Assembly: GCA_012729315.1 (NCBI GenBank)
Contig: JAAYDI010000143.1
Span: 1 to 58,718 of the forward strand
DNA from: Planctomycetaceae bacterium
GTDB taxonomy: Bacteria; Planctomycetota; Planctomycetia; Pirellulales; Pirellulaceae
Direction of reading: 5' to 3'
DNA: 58,718 nt
Within the stretch, counting starts at the first letter, position 1. Every line of letters begins with the position of its first letter. A program made the translations under genes and the position numbers. Shown here in pieces: positions 7,783 to 15,254 of the stretch. A model generated the notes under the pieces. The model ran no database searches. It worked only from the letters and a program-made list of their open reading frames with translations, and was not told the origin of the DNA.

Positions 7783-9222
7783 ATGAACGAGTGTGCCGAC
7801 TCAAACTGCACGCTGGCGACCCTCGAAGAGGAGCCTCCTGGTCCTAAGGGACCTCCTCCTACCTATCTCTCAAACTCTTCCGCCTATTCACACTCGTCTC
7901 TTACAGTGGCAGATCCCCCGCTCGCGGGCACTGTCGTGGAATATTCTCAGGTCACCGTCACAGCGCTCCGAGCGACCATCGATGTGTCGCCCGGCGGCCG
8001 GGCGCTGCCAGCGCCCCGCTGGCGACGGTTTCCCGTGACCAGTCGATCCACCAATTGGCGCGACTCCGTGGAGGCATCCCGGCGTTCCGGTTCCACCAAT
8101 CCGCGGACCCAGGCATTTCGCGAGCGGCATTTCCCCACGGCAACGGACGAACAGTGGAACGACTGGCGGTGGCAGGTCCGGCACCGGATTCGGACGCCGG
8201 AGCAGTTTGCCAGCGTCATCAACCTGTCTGCGGCCGAGCACAACGCGTTGGTCCACGGCGGAACCATGTTGCCCGTGGGCGTCACACCGTACTACATGAG
8301 CCTGGTTGACCCCGAGGACGTGGGCCAGCCGCTGCGCAAGACGGTCGTGCCCACCACGGCCGAGTTCACTCGGATGCCGGGCGAAGCGGATGATCCGCTC
8401 GGTGAGGATGGACATAGTCCCGTGCCGGGGCTCGTGCATCGCTATCCAGACCGGGCGCTGATGCTGCCGCTCGACTTCTGCTCGACCTACTGCCGGTACT
8501 GCACACGGTCGCGTGTGGTGGGACACGGCGAGATCGTTCCCAACGAGGCGCGGCTGGACGCCATCTTTGACTACCTGGAGCATGCCACGCAGGTGCGTGA
8601 CGTCCTGATTTCGGGTGGGGATCCGCTGGCGCTGAGCGACGACCGGCTGGAGGCGATCCTGACGCGGCTGCGGTCGATTCCGCACATTGAATTCGTGCGG
8701 ATCGGGACCAAGATGCCGGCCGTCCTGCCGCAGCGCATCACGCCCGAACTGTGTGCCATGCTGCGACGTTTCCATCCGCTGTGGATGAGCCTGCATTTCG
8801 TCCATCCGGACGAGTGCACGCCCGAGTCGAAGGAGGCCTGTGGCCGGTTGGCCGACGCCGGGATTCCGCTCGGGTCGCAGACGGTGCTGTTGCAGGGGGT
8901 CAACGACAACGTCGAGACCATGCGGCAGCTGGTACACCGCTTGCTCATGATGCGGGTCCGCCCGTACTACTTGTACCAGTGTGATCCGATCAGTGGCTCG
9001 TCGCATTTCCGCACGCCGGTCTCCCGCGGTCTGGAGATCATCGCCGGATTGCGGGGGTACACGACCGGCTACGCGGTACCGACCTATGTGATCGACGCGC
9101 CGGGCGGCGGGGGCAAGATCCCGTTGCAGGTGGACAGCGTCGTGGGACGTGACGGGGACGACCTGCTGATTCGGAATTACGAGGGCAAGACGTTCCGCTA
9201 CCCCGATCCGATGGGGGCATAG
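7783..9222 (+). CDS. KamA-family L-lysine 2,3-aminomutase (radical SAM, PLP)
   Basis: The protein (479 aa) is a KamA-type radical SAM enzyme that converts L-lysine to beta-lysine using a [4Fe-4S] cluster, S-adenosylmethionine and PLP. The cluster motif is CSTYCRYC with cysteines 233, 237 and 240. The PLP lysine lies in GGGGKIPL at Lys445. The two aspartates that hold the lysine side-chain amine in the Clostridium subterminale enzyme (Asp293, Asp330) align with Asp401 (QCDPIS) and Asp438 (VIDAPG) at exactly the same distances from the PLP lysine, which argues for lysine rather than glutamate as substrate. About 115 residues precede the conserved domain and include a proline-rich stretch (EEEPPGPKGPPPTY). 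It is first of four tightly linked genes; the next starts 11 bp after its stop. Confidence 0.92.
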   Translation: MNECADSNCTLATLEEEPPGPKGPPPTYLSNSSAYSHSSLTVADPPLAGTVVEYSQVTVTALRATIDVSPGGRALPAPRWRRFPVTSRSTNWRDSVEASRRSGSTNPRTQAFRERHFPTATDEQWNDWRWQVRHRIRTPEQFASVINLSAAEHNALVHGGTMLPVGVTPYYMSLVDPEDVGQPLRKTVVPTTAEFTRMPGEADDPLGEDGHSPVPGLVHRYPDRALMLPLDFCSTYCRYCTRSRVVGHGEIVPNEARLDAIFDYLEHATQVRDVLISGGDPLALSDDRLEAILTRLRSIPHIEFVRIGTKMPAVLPQRITPELCAMLRRFHPLWMSLHFVHPDECTPESKEACGRLADAGIPLGSQTVLLQGVNDNVETMRQLVHRLLMMRVRPYYLYQCDPISGSSHFRTPVSRGLEIIAGLRGYTTGYAVPTYVIDAPGGGGKIPLQVDSVVGRDGDDLLIRNYEGKTFRYPDPMGA

Positions 9223-9232
9223 TTGCGCCACC

Positions 9233-10231
9233 ATGCACGTCGGGATGACATACGATCTGCGCGACGAGTACCTGGCCGAAGGTCATGACGAAGAAGCGAC
9301 CGCCGAATTCGACCGCGCGGACACGATTGACGCAATCGCGGCCGGTCTGCTCGAACTGGGGCACCAGGTCGATCGGATCGGTCGTGTGCGCCAGCTGGTC
9401 GCGCGTCTGGCGGCGGGCGACCGGTGGGATCTGGTCTTCAACATCTGCGAGGGGCTCAGGGGCATGGCCCGCGAGGCGCAGGTGCCGGCGATCCTGGAGG
9501 TATACGACATTGCGTATACATTTGGCGACCCGCTGGTCATGGCGTTGTGCCTGCACAAAGGGTTGGCCAAGATGGTCGTGGAACGGGCGGGGCTGCCCAC
9601 CCCCAAGTCGCTGCTGGTCGAGTCCGCGGCGGATCTGGACCTTCTGCCGGACCACCTGACGCTCCCGTTCCCGCTGTTTGCCAAGCCGGTTGGCGAGGGC
9701 ACGGGAAAGGGCATCACGCCCGCGTCGCGGATCACGACGCGGGCGGAACTGCTGGCAGTCTGCCGGCAGTTGCTCGAGCAGTTCCGCCAGCCGGTGCTGG
9801 TCGAGGAGTTCCTGCCTGGCCGTGAGTTCACCGTGGGCCTGCTGGGGACCGGTTCTCGGGCGGCGGTGCTGGGCACGCTGGAGATCATTCTGCGGCGGGA
9901 CGCGGAGCCGGACGTGTATTCGTACGTGAACAAAGAGCGTTGTGAAGAGCTGGTGGAATACCGGCTGGTGCGCCCCGACGATCCGCAGGTGCGGATGGCT
10001 GAGCAGACGGCGCTGGCAGCGTGGCGGGCGCTGGGGGGCCGTGATGGCGGCCGCCTCGATCTGCGGTGCGATGCGCGGGGTGTGCCGCAGTTCATGGAGG
10101 CCAACCCGCTGGCCGGGATGCATCCCTCGCACTCGGACCTGCCCATGCTGGCCACTGCGGTCGGCATGCCGTATGTCGAGTTAATCCGCCGGATTGTGGA
10201 GTCGGCTCGGGAGCGAGTGGCGCGCGTATGA
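9233..10231 (+). CDS. D-Ala-D-Ala-ligase-like ATP-grasp protein 1
   Basis: The protein (332 aa) has ATP-grasp architecture: an N-terminal preATP-grasp part (MHVGMTYDLRDEY, DLVFNICEGL), the ATP-binding lysine region (PFPLFAKPVGEGTGKGI), the lid with VLVEEFLPGREFTVGLL, and the metal-binding tail DLRCDARGVPQFMEANPLAGMHPS. ATP-grasp enzymes join a carboxylate to an amine through an acyl phosphate. It is related to D-alanine-D-alanine ligase but lies in no cell-wall cluster. Its place between a lysine 2,3-aminomutase and a second ATP-grasp protein suggests peptide-like bond formation involving beta-lysine. Its stop overlaps the next start (ATGA), implying translational coupling. The substrates are inferred from context only. 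Confidence 0.85.
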   Translation: MHVGMTYDLRDEYLAEGHDEEATAEFDRADTIDAIAAGLLELGHQVDRIGRVRQLVARLAAGDRWDLVFNICEGLRGMAREAQVPAILEVYDIAYTFGDPLVMALCLHKGLAKMVVERAGLPTPKSLLVESAADLDLLPDHLTLPFPLFAKPVGEGTGKGITPASRITTRAELLAVCRQLLEQFRQPVLVEEFLPGREFTVGLLGTGSRAAVLGTLEIILRRDAEPDVYSYVNKERCEELVEYRLVRPDDPQVRMAEQTALAAWRALGGRDGGRLDLRCDARGVPQFMEANPLAGMHPSHSDLPMLATAVGMPYVELIRRIVESARERVARV

Positions 10232-11274
10232 GGATCGTGGTGCTGCACAACGATGTCTCGGCCGATCGTGCGCCGTCCGATCTGGATGTGCTCAACCAGC
10301 GCGATGCCGTGCAGGCCGCGCTAGAGGCGCTGGGGCACGAGTCCGAGGCGTGGAGCTGCACGCTTGACTTGTCGGCCACCAAGACGCGGCTGGAGGCCAG
10401 CCGACCGGACGTGGTGTTCAACCTGGTCGAGTCGCTCGGCGGCACCGACCGCCTGATGGCGGCGGCACCACTGCTGCTCGATGCGCTGCGTCTGCCCTAC
10501 ACTGGCGTGCCCACGCCAGGACTGCTGCTGACCAACGGCAAGCTGACCACCAAGCGGCATCTGCTGGCTGCCGGCCTGCCCACGGCGCCCTGGTTCACTG
10601 CGAGCGCGGCCCGCTGGCAGGGACTGACGGGAGCCGCATCCGGCGGATCCGCCGCGCCGGCTGGCGGCCACACGGCGCAGCTGGCTCCGGTGGTGATCAA
10701 AGCGATCTGGGAGCATGCGTCGTTTCAGATGGACGACGCGGCCATCGTCTCACCGCAGTCCGACGCGGAGTTGGCGCGTGTGCTGCGCATGCGCGAGCAG
10801 ACTACAGGTCAGCCGCATTTTGCCGAGCGATACCTGGAGGGGCGCGAATTCAACCTGTCACTGCTGGCGGGTGACGGCGGGCCGCAGGTGCTGCCACCCG
10901 CCGAAATCGACTTCGCCGACTACCCACCCGGCAAGCCCAGAATCGTCGGCTACCAGGCGAAGTGGGACGAGCAGTCGTTCGAGTATCACCACACGCCGCG
11001 CCGATTCGTGTTTCCGCCGGCCGACTCGGACCTGGTGGCGGAGTTGAGCCGTCTGTCCATCGACTGCTGGCACCAGTTTGGGCTGCGGGGCTACGCCCGC
11101 GTCGACTTCCGCGTGGACTCCGCCAACCGGCCTTGGATTCTCGAAGTCAACTCCAACCCGTGCCTGTCGCTCGACGCCGGCTTCGCCGCGGCGGTGGAGC
11201 AGGCCGGCATGACCTACGATCAGGCCATGGACCGGATCATTCGGGACGCGCTGGCCCACTCCGCTGACCTATGA
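10228..11274 (+). CDS. D-Ala-D-Ala-ligase-like ATP-grasp protein 2
   Basis: The protein (348 aa) is a second ATP-grasp ligase, distinct from the preceding one. It shows MRIVVLHNDV at the N-terminus, PDVVFNLVESLGGTDRL, PYTGVPTPGLLLTNGKLTTK (the Ddl-like helix before the ATP lysine), PVVIKAIWEHASFQMDD, a lid with HFAERYLEGREFNLSLL, and the metal-site tail GYARVDFRVDSANRPWILEVNSNPCL. The start overlaps the previous stop as ATGA, and the stop overlaps the GNAT start the same way. Two non-identical ligases in tandem imply two successive ligations, or a heteromeric ligase, in one pathway. A role in cell-wall D-Ala-D-Ala synthesis is unlikely because no mur or ddl neighbours are present. Confidence 0.85.
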   Translation: MRIVVLHNDVSADRAPSDLDVLNQRDAVQAALEALGHESEAWSCTLDLSATKTRLEASRPDVVFNLVESLGGTDRLMAAAPLLLDALRLPYTGVPTPGLLLTNGKLTTKRHLLAAGLPTAPWFTASAARWQGLTGAASGGSAAPAGGHTAQLAPVVIKAIWEHASFQMDDAAIVSPQSDAELARVLRMREQTTGQPHFAERYLEGREFNLSLLAGDGGPQVLPPAEIDFADYPPGKPRIVGYQAKWDEQSFEYHHTPRRFVFPPADSDLVAELSRLSIDCWHQFGLRGYARVDFRVDSANRPWILEVNSNPCLSLDAGFAAAVEQAGMTYDQAMDRIIRDALAHSADL

Positions 11275-11780
11275 GTACGCGTGCGATGCCTGACAGGCCA
11301 ATCACCTTTCGCTATGAAGTCGCTCCCACGGACACCGATCTGGTGCGCGAACTGGTTGTTTCCACCGGCGTGTTTGCCGCGGCCGAGGTTGAGGTGGCGG
11401 TGGAGTTGGTACAGGAGCGACTCGCCAAAGGAGAGCCTTCGGGGTACTACTTCGTGTTTGCCGAGCGGGATGGCCGGACCGTCGGGTACGCGTGTTACGG
11501 CCCGATCGCCTGTACGGTCGGCAGCTTCGACCTGTACTGGATCGCCGTCGACCGCGCGTGCCAGGGGCAAGGGCTCGGGCGTCTGTTGATCGCCGAGTGC
11601 GAGCGGTTGATCGGCGCCCAAGCCGGACGCCACATCTACGTCGAGACTTCCAACCGCCCGCAGTACGCACCCACGCGCGGGTTCTACCTGCACTGCGACT
11701 ACTCCCAGGCCGCCGTCTTCGACGACTTCTATGCACCGGGCGATGCCAAGGTCGTGTACTGCAAGCGGCTGACGCCCTGA
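11271..11780 (+). CDS. GNAT-family N-acetyltransferase
   Basis: The protein (169 aa) has a GNAT fold. The acetyl-CoA pyrophosphate loop is QGQGLG (98-103) after the beta-4 strand FDLYWIAVDRA, followed by the long helix RLLIAECERLI. The C-terminal half has a strand and loop typical of small-molecule acetyltransferases (RGFYLHCDYSQAAVFDDFYAPGD). It is the last gene of the aminomutase operon, coupled by an ATGA overlap. In known osmolyte pathways a lysine 2,3-aminomutase (AblA) pairs with a GNAT (AblB) that acetylates beta-lysine, so acetylation of beta-lysine or of a ligated derivative is a reasonable inference. It is not demonstrated here that this protein is an AblB orthologue. Confidence 0.85.
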   Translation: MSTRAMPDRPITFRYEVAPTDTDLVRELVVSTGVFAAAEVEVAVELVQERLAKGEPSGYYFVFAERDGRTVGYACYGPIACTVGSFDLYWIAVDRACQGQGLGRLLIAECERLIGAQAGRHIYVETSNRPQYAPTRGFYLHCDYSQAAVFDDFYAPGDAKVVYCKRLTP

Positions 11781-11796
11781 TTCCGCGATCGGGACG

Positions 11797-12000
11797 TTAC
11801 GGCCGGTCGCTACCCCACCGGTCCACCAGTGACGTGGGATCGCCGGCGTGGGTCGCAGTCTCGTTGAGTTCGGTCCGAGTGGATCGTCCAAGAACCCGCA
11901 CGCTCGCAATGATCACGATCGTAAGAGCTGCGAGCATGAGGGCCGTCTGCACACCGCTGATGCCTCGTCGCATGAAGCGACGCCGACGTATGGCACACAT
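11797..12000 (-). CDS. Small Flp-pilin-like membrane protein
   Basis: The 67-residue product starts with a basic segment (MCAIRRRRFMRRG). A 22-residue hydrophobic helix preceded by SGVQ follows (TALMLAALTIVIIASVRVLG), then a short polar tail. The layout (basic leader, Gly cleavage point, helix, short tail) resembles Flp/Fap type IVb pilin subunits. It lacks the usual Glu-Tyr pair five residues after the cleavage point, so identity is uncertain. A good ribosome binding site (GGGAAGGGA) lies before the ATG. No prepilin peptidase, TadA or other assembly gene is nearby, so any pilus genes are elsewhere. It ends 16 bp from the convergent GNAT gene. Confidence 0.5.
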   Translation of the reverse strand: MCAIRRRRFMRRGISGVQTALMLAALTIVIIASVRVLGRSTRTELNETATHAGDPTSLVDRWGSDRP

Positions 12001-12341
12001 GGTTGTGGTCCCTTCCCGTTCCTGGCAAGATCGAACTGTTCTATCTGAAGCATAGCTCAGCCGCATTCCCGTCGCGGCACCGGCCAGCGCAGCCGCACGT
12101 CGGGTCGTGCCGCGGATGCCGGTTGCCAGGGGCCCAGTTGTCAGGGGCCGCAGGTGTCAGGGGACCGGTTGCCGGTTCCCGGCCGGGCATCCCCGGTTGG
12201 GGACGAGCCCTGTTTGTGGCACAATCACGGTACCAAGGGTCACGAAACCAACGGTCGTCCGGCGGACAGGGGCCAATCAGGCAAGAGAGTTGCCCCCTGA
12301 ACCGCGACGCGACGGCCTCTCTACCATCCAGGATGCCTGCC

Positions 12342-12860
12342 ATGAACAACGAACTGAGCTTCATCTTTTCGCGCCGCAGCGTGCGGACGTATCAGCCCAA
12401 GGAGGTCGGCCCGGAGCTTGTCCAGAATCTGCTCGAGTCGGCGATGGCGGCCCCGTCCGCGGTGGCCAAAGATCCGTGGGAGTTCCTTGTGATCCGCGAG
12501 CGCAGCACACTGGCGCGCATCGCCAGCGGGCTGCCCAACGGCGGATTGCTCGCCGACGCCGCGGTGGGCATTGTGGTCTGCGGCGATCTGACGCGAGCGC
12601 ACGATCACCAGCTGTCGTACCTGCTGCAGGACTGTTCGGCGGCGATCGAAAACCTGCTGCTGGCCGCCCAGGCGCTGGGGCTCGGCGGCTGCTGGCTCGG
12701 CGTGCACCCGCGCGAGGACCGCGTCGCCCACATCCGCCAGTTGCTGGCGGTGCCCGAGCAGGTGATTCCGGTCGCCGTCATTGCGGTGGGCTGGCCGGCC
12801 GAGTCACCTGCGCCCCGGACGCGGTACCGCGCCGAAGCCGTGCATTACGAAACCTGGTAG
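12342..12860 (+). CDS. Nitroreductase-family protein
   Basis: The protein (172 aa) is a small FMN-dependent nitroreductase. The N-terminal FMN phosphate motif FSRRSVRTYQPKEV is followed by AMAAPSAVAKDPWEFLVI, then the helix AAIENLLLAAQALGLGGCWLG (FMN/substrate pocket), and VAVIAVGWPAES near the C-terminus. Members reduce nitroaromatics, quinones or flavins with NAD(P)H, usually as homodimers. The ATG used here is preceded by AGGA at about 8 bases. An in-frame ATG 9 bases earlier overlaps this site and is less likely. It is a single gene, convergent with the DUF1549 cassette. Confidence 0.88.
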   Translation: MNNELSFIFSRRSVRTYQPKEVGPELVQNLLESAMAAPSAVAKDPWEFLVIRERSTLARIASGLPNGGLLADAAVGIVVCGDLTRAHDHQLSYLLQDCSAAIENLLLAAQALGLGGCWLGVHPREDRVAHIRQLLAVPEQVIPVAVIAVGWPAESPAPRTRYRAEAVHYETW

Positions 12861-12943
12861 CGCACCGGCACGCAGGCTTCGCCATACTGACGACGCCAAC
12901 GATGGCACGTGCCGCGATGCGACTGTGCCTCGCGGCCGCCGTC

Positions 12944-15235
12944 CTAACGTTCGACCACCTCAAACGGCACAGGAGGAAACGTGCCGAGCGAGATGCGTCG
13001 TTTGGCGCGGGAGCCGCCGGCCGGGTCCTCGGCAAAGACATTCAAGGTCAGGCTGCCCTGCAGTCCCGGTTTGGCAATCTCCGCGTCGGCCGAGATCAGC
13101 ATCACCAGGCCTCCCGGATTGCGAATGACACGCACCAGGGACACGCCGGCCGGTGCCTCGCTCAACTCCACGCTCACCCCCTCCATGCTGGTTCGGTTGG
13201 GGATGGTCAACGGGTAACGCACCATGCCTCCGGCGGGAATCTGGAGCACATTCGCGGGTGGCTTGGCCGCTGGCTTCCCGGCGACCGCCGCGTGCGGTGC
13301 CGCCTTGCTGGTGACATACACCACCAGATCCTCGGCCGGCACAAGATGGAAATAGGCAAAGGCCTGCATCATGTTATCGGCCGGCACGCCGGCCCGCACG
13401 ACTTCGCGTCCGCGCACGTCGACGCGCCCCTCCAACTGCAGCACATACGGTTCGTCGCGTGCTTCGGCCGGCACCTTCAGATTGACCTGCGCCTCGGACT
13501 GGCCGGCCGGGATCGAGGCCTCGCCGAGCGTGAAACCTGCTGGCGGGTCCTTCAGGCTCAGCCGGATGTCCTGATCGAATCCGTCGCGGCGCGCTGCGTG
13601 GACGGTGACCGGGACAGCCGAACCGGGCCGGGCGCTGATCGCCGAAGGGACGACGCGCAGTTCAAAATCCGGACGCCGAGCGCTCACGCGCAGCCGATAG
13701 GCATACTCGGGGCCCCCCTTGTTCTGTGTGTCGCCGACGTGAATGAAGAACGATCCGTCCGCGGGCAACGTCAGATGCAGCTGCGAATCGGCATGATGTG
13801 TCGTGAGCCCGGACGCCAGATCATCACAGTCGTCATTGAACATCAGCTGCCGGCCGTCGGCATCAGTCACCATGAGCACCGAATCCATCGGTGACTCGAG
13901 GCGCCGGGCCAACACCTCCACAATCACCTGGCCCCCCGCCCGGCCATCGAACCGGTACACGTCCCAGTCACCCGGCTGGTCGATGCGCCCGTTGACGATG
14001 ATCGGGGGCTTGAGCAGCAAAGCGCTGGCGAGGTCGTTGTTCGGTTCCTGTTCGCGGAGCTCCGGCAGCGCGTCGACCGTGAACGGCACCTGATTCGACG
14101 CGAACTGCCGGCCCTCGACAGAGATCAGGTAGCGGCCCGGCGGCTTGTCCGTGGCGTCGAACGAGATGGTCTCGACAGGCAGGTTCCAGCCGTAGACTTC
14201 CACCGTGCCGGACTGACCCGTCTGGATTCCCAGAGGGAAGACGTGGGTCAGAAACGGCAACTCGCCCACCGTGATCCGGTACACGAAGTCCTCGCGACCA
14301 CGATAGATCGAGTCCCGGATCTCGAGTTCGTAGGTGCCATCCTGAGGCACGCGGTAGAAGAGAACCGGATCCGGATGAAACCGATAGTCATCGGCAAAGG
14401 CGACTTCGCGCCGGTCCGCATCGTAGAGCGCGAGTGTCGCCTGGAACCAGCCGGGCACCGCGTCCGCCAGGTACGGGACCAGTTGCCGGGCCAGGACGAC
14501 CAGGACCAGTTTCTCCCCCTTCCTGGCCGTGAACCGGAAGCGGTCGACATCCCCTGGCAGGATCTGGCCATTGAGGACGGCGGGGAGCGACGGGGCGACG
14601 CTTTCGCCCGCCTGGGCGTCATTGGGCTCCTGTTCCAGGAACTCCGGATGCATTCCCACGTGGAACGCGATCGGGTTGGAGACGCCGGCCGCCGTCCTGA
14701 GCCGGACTTCGCGCCGTCCGGCAGCCGCGGCGGCGTCGATCTTCAGGTCCAGGATGACCGTCTCTTCGATCGCCGGATTCAGCTGCCGCTTCACATCGTT
14801 CTGCTGCTGTTCGAATTCGTCCAGCAGCGTCAGCGTCTCTTCGGTGACCCCCAGTTCCTGCAACGACGCGAGGGCCTCGTCATACGCTCCGCTCCGCGTG
14901 CGAAGATTGAACTCCTTGCCCTCCGCCTTGAACTTATCGCGCACCAGATCGATCTTCGTGCGCACCTGGCTGGCCTGGCCTTCATTGAGCGGCTTCTTGT
15001 GTTTGCCGATCGTCGCCTCGATTCCTTCTCCGGTCACCAGCACCTGGGCCGTATCGGTGAGGTACTGTCCGCCGACCGTGACACGGACCATCGTCCCGAT
15101 CTGGCCGCCGGCCGGATAGATGTACCCCAGATGCGGTTCATTCTGGGCCTGAGCTGCGGGTAGAGGAAGTGCCACAGCGCCGGCGAGCCACAGGAGGGCG
15201 CTGGCGGTCAGGCCGGGCAGTCGCTGTCGTCGCAT
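12944..15235 (-). CDS. Secreted PPC-domain (pre-peptidase C-terminal) protein
   Basis: The product (763 aa) has a signal peptide (LLWLAGAVALPLPAAQAQ). An N-terminal all-beta region begins PHLGYIYPAGGQIGTMVRVTVGG (IPT/TIG-like). At least two bacterial pre-peptidase C-terminal domains follow, marked by EQEPNDAQ and QEPNNDLA followed by INGxIxxPGDxDxYxF-like sequences (LNGQILPGDVDRFRFTAR, VNGRIDQPGDWDVYRFDGR). Further Ig-like strands follow. There is no catalytic domain. Such proteins are encoded in planctomycete operons with DUF1549/DUF1553 and DUF1501 partners, probably as surface or periplasmic assemblies. It starts 19 bp after the DUF1501 stop and is the last gene of a three-gene operon. Confidence 0.9.
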   Translation of the reverse strand: MRRQRLPGLTASALLWLAGAVALPLPAAQAQNEPHLGYIYPAGGQIGTMVRVTVGGQYLTDTAQVLVTGEGIEATIGKHKKPLNEGQASQVRTKIDLVRDKFKAEGKEFNLRTRSGAYDEALASLQELGVTEETLTLLDEFEQQQNDVKRQLNPAIEETVILDLKIDAAAAAGRREVRLRTAAGVSNPIAFHVGMHPEFLEQEPNDAQAGESVAPSLPAVLNGQILPGDVDRFRFTARKGEKLVLVVLARQLVPYLADAVPGWFQATLALYDADRREVAFADDYRFHPDPVLFYRVPQDGTYELEIRDSIYRGREDFVYRITVGELPFLTHVFPLGIQTGQSGTVEVYGWNLPVETISFDATDKPPGRYLISVEGRQFASNQVPFTVDALPELREQEPNNDLASALLLKPPIIVNGRIDQPGDWDVYRFDGRAGGQVIVEVLARRLESPMDSVLMVTDADGRQLMFNDDCDDLASGLTTHHADSQLHLTLPADGSFFIHVGDTQNKGGPEYAYRLRVSARRPDFELRVVPSAISARPGSAVPVTVHAARRDGFDQDIRLSLKDPPAGFTLGEASIPAGQSEAQVNLKVPAEARDEPYVLQLEGRVDVRGREVVRAGVPADNMMQAFAYFHLVPAEDLVVYVTSKAAPHAAVAGKPAAKPPANVLQIPAGGMVRYPLTIPNRTSMEGVSVELSEAPAGVSLVRVIRNPGGLVMLISADAEIAKPGLQGSLTLNVFAEDPAGGSRAKRRISLGTFPPVPFEVVER

Positions 15236-15254
15236 GCTGTCCTCCCGCGCGAGC

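Noticed and set aside
10228-11274. Cell-wall D-Ala-D-Ala ligase (ddl) assignment for the ATP-grasp genes
   Set aside because: The fold is shared, but there are two dissimilar copies in an operon with a lysine aminomutase and an acetyltransferase and no mur genes. A ddl symbol would be misleading.
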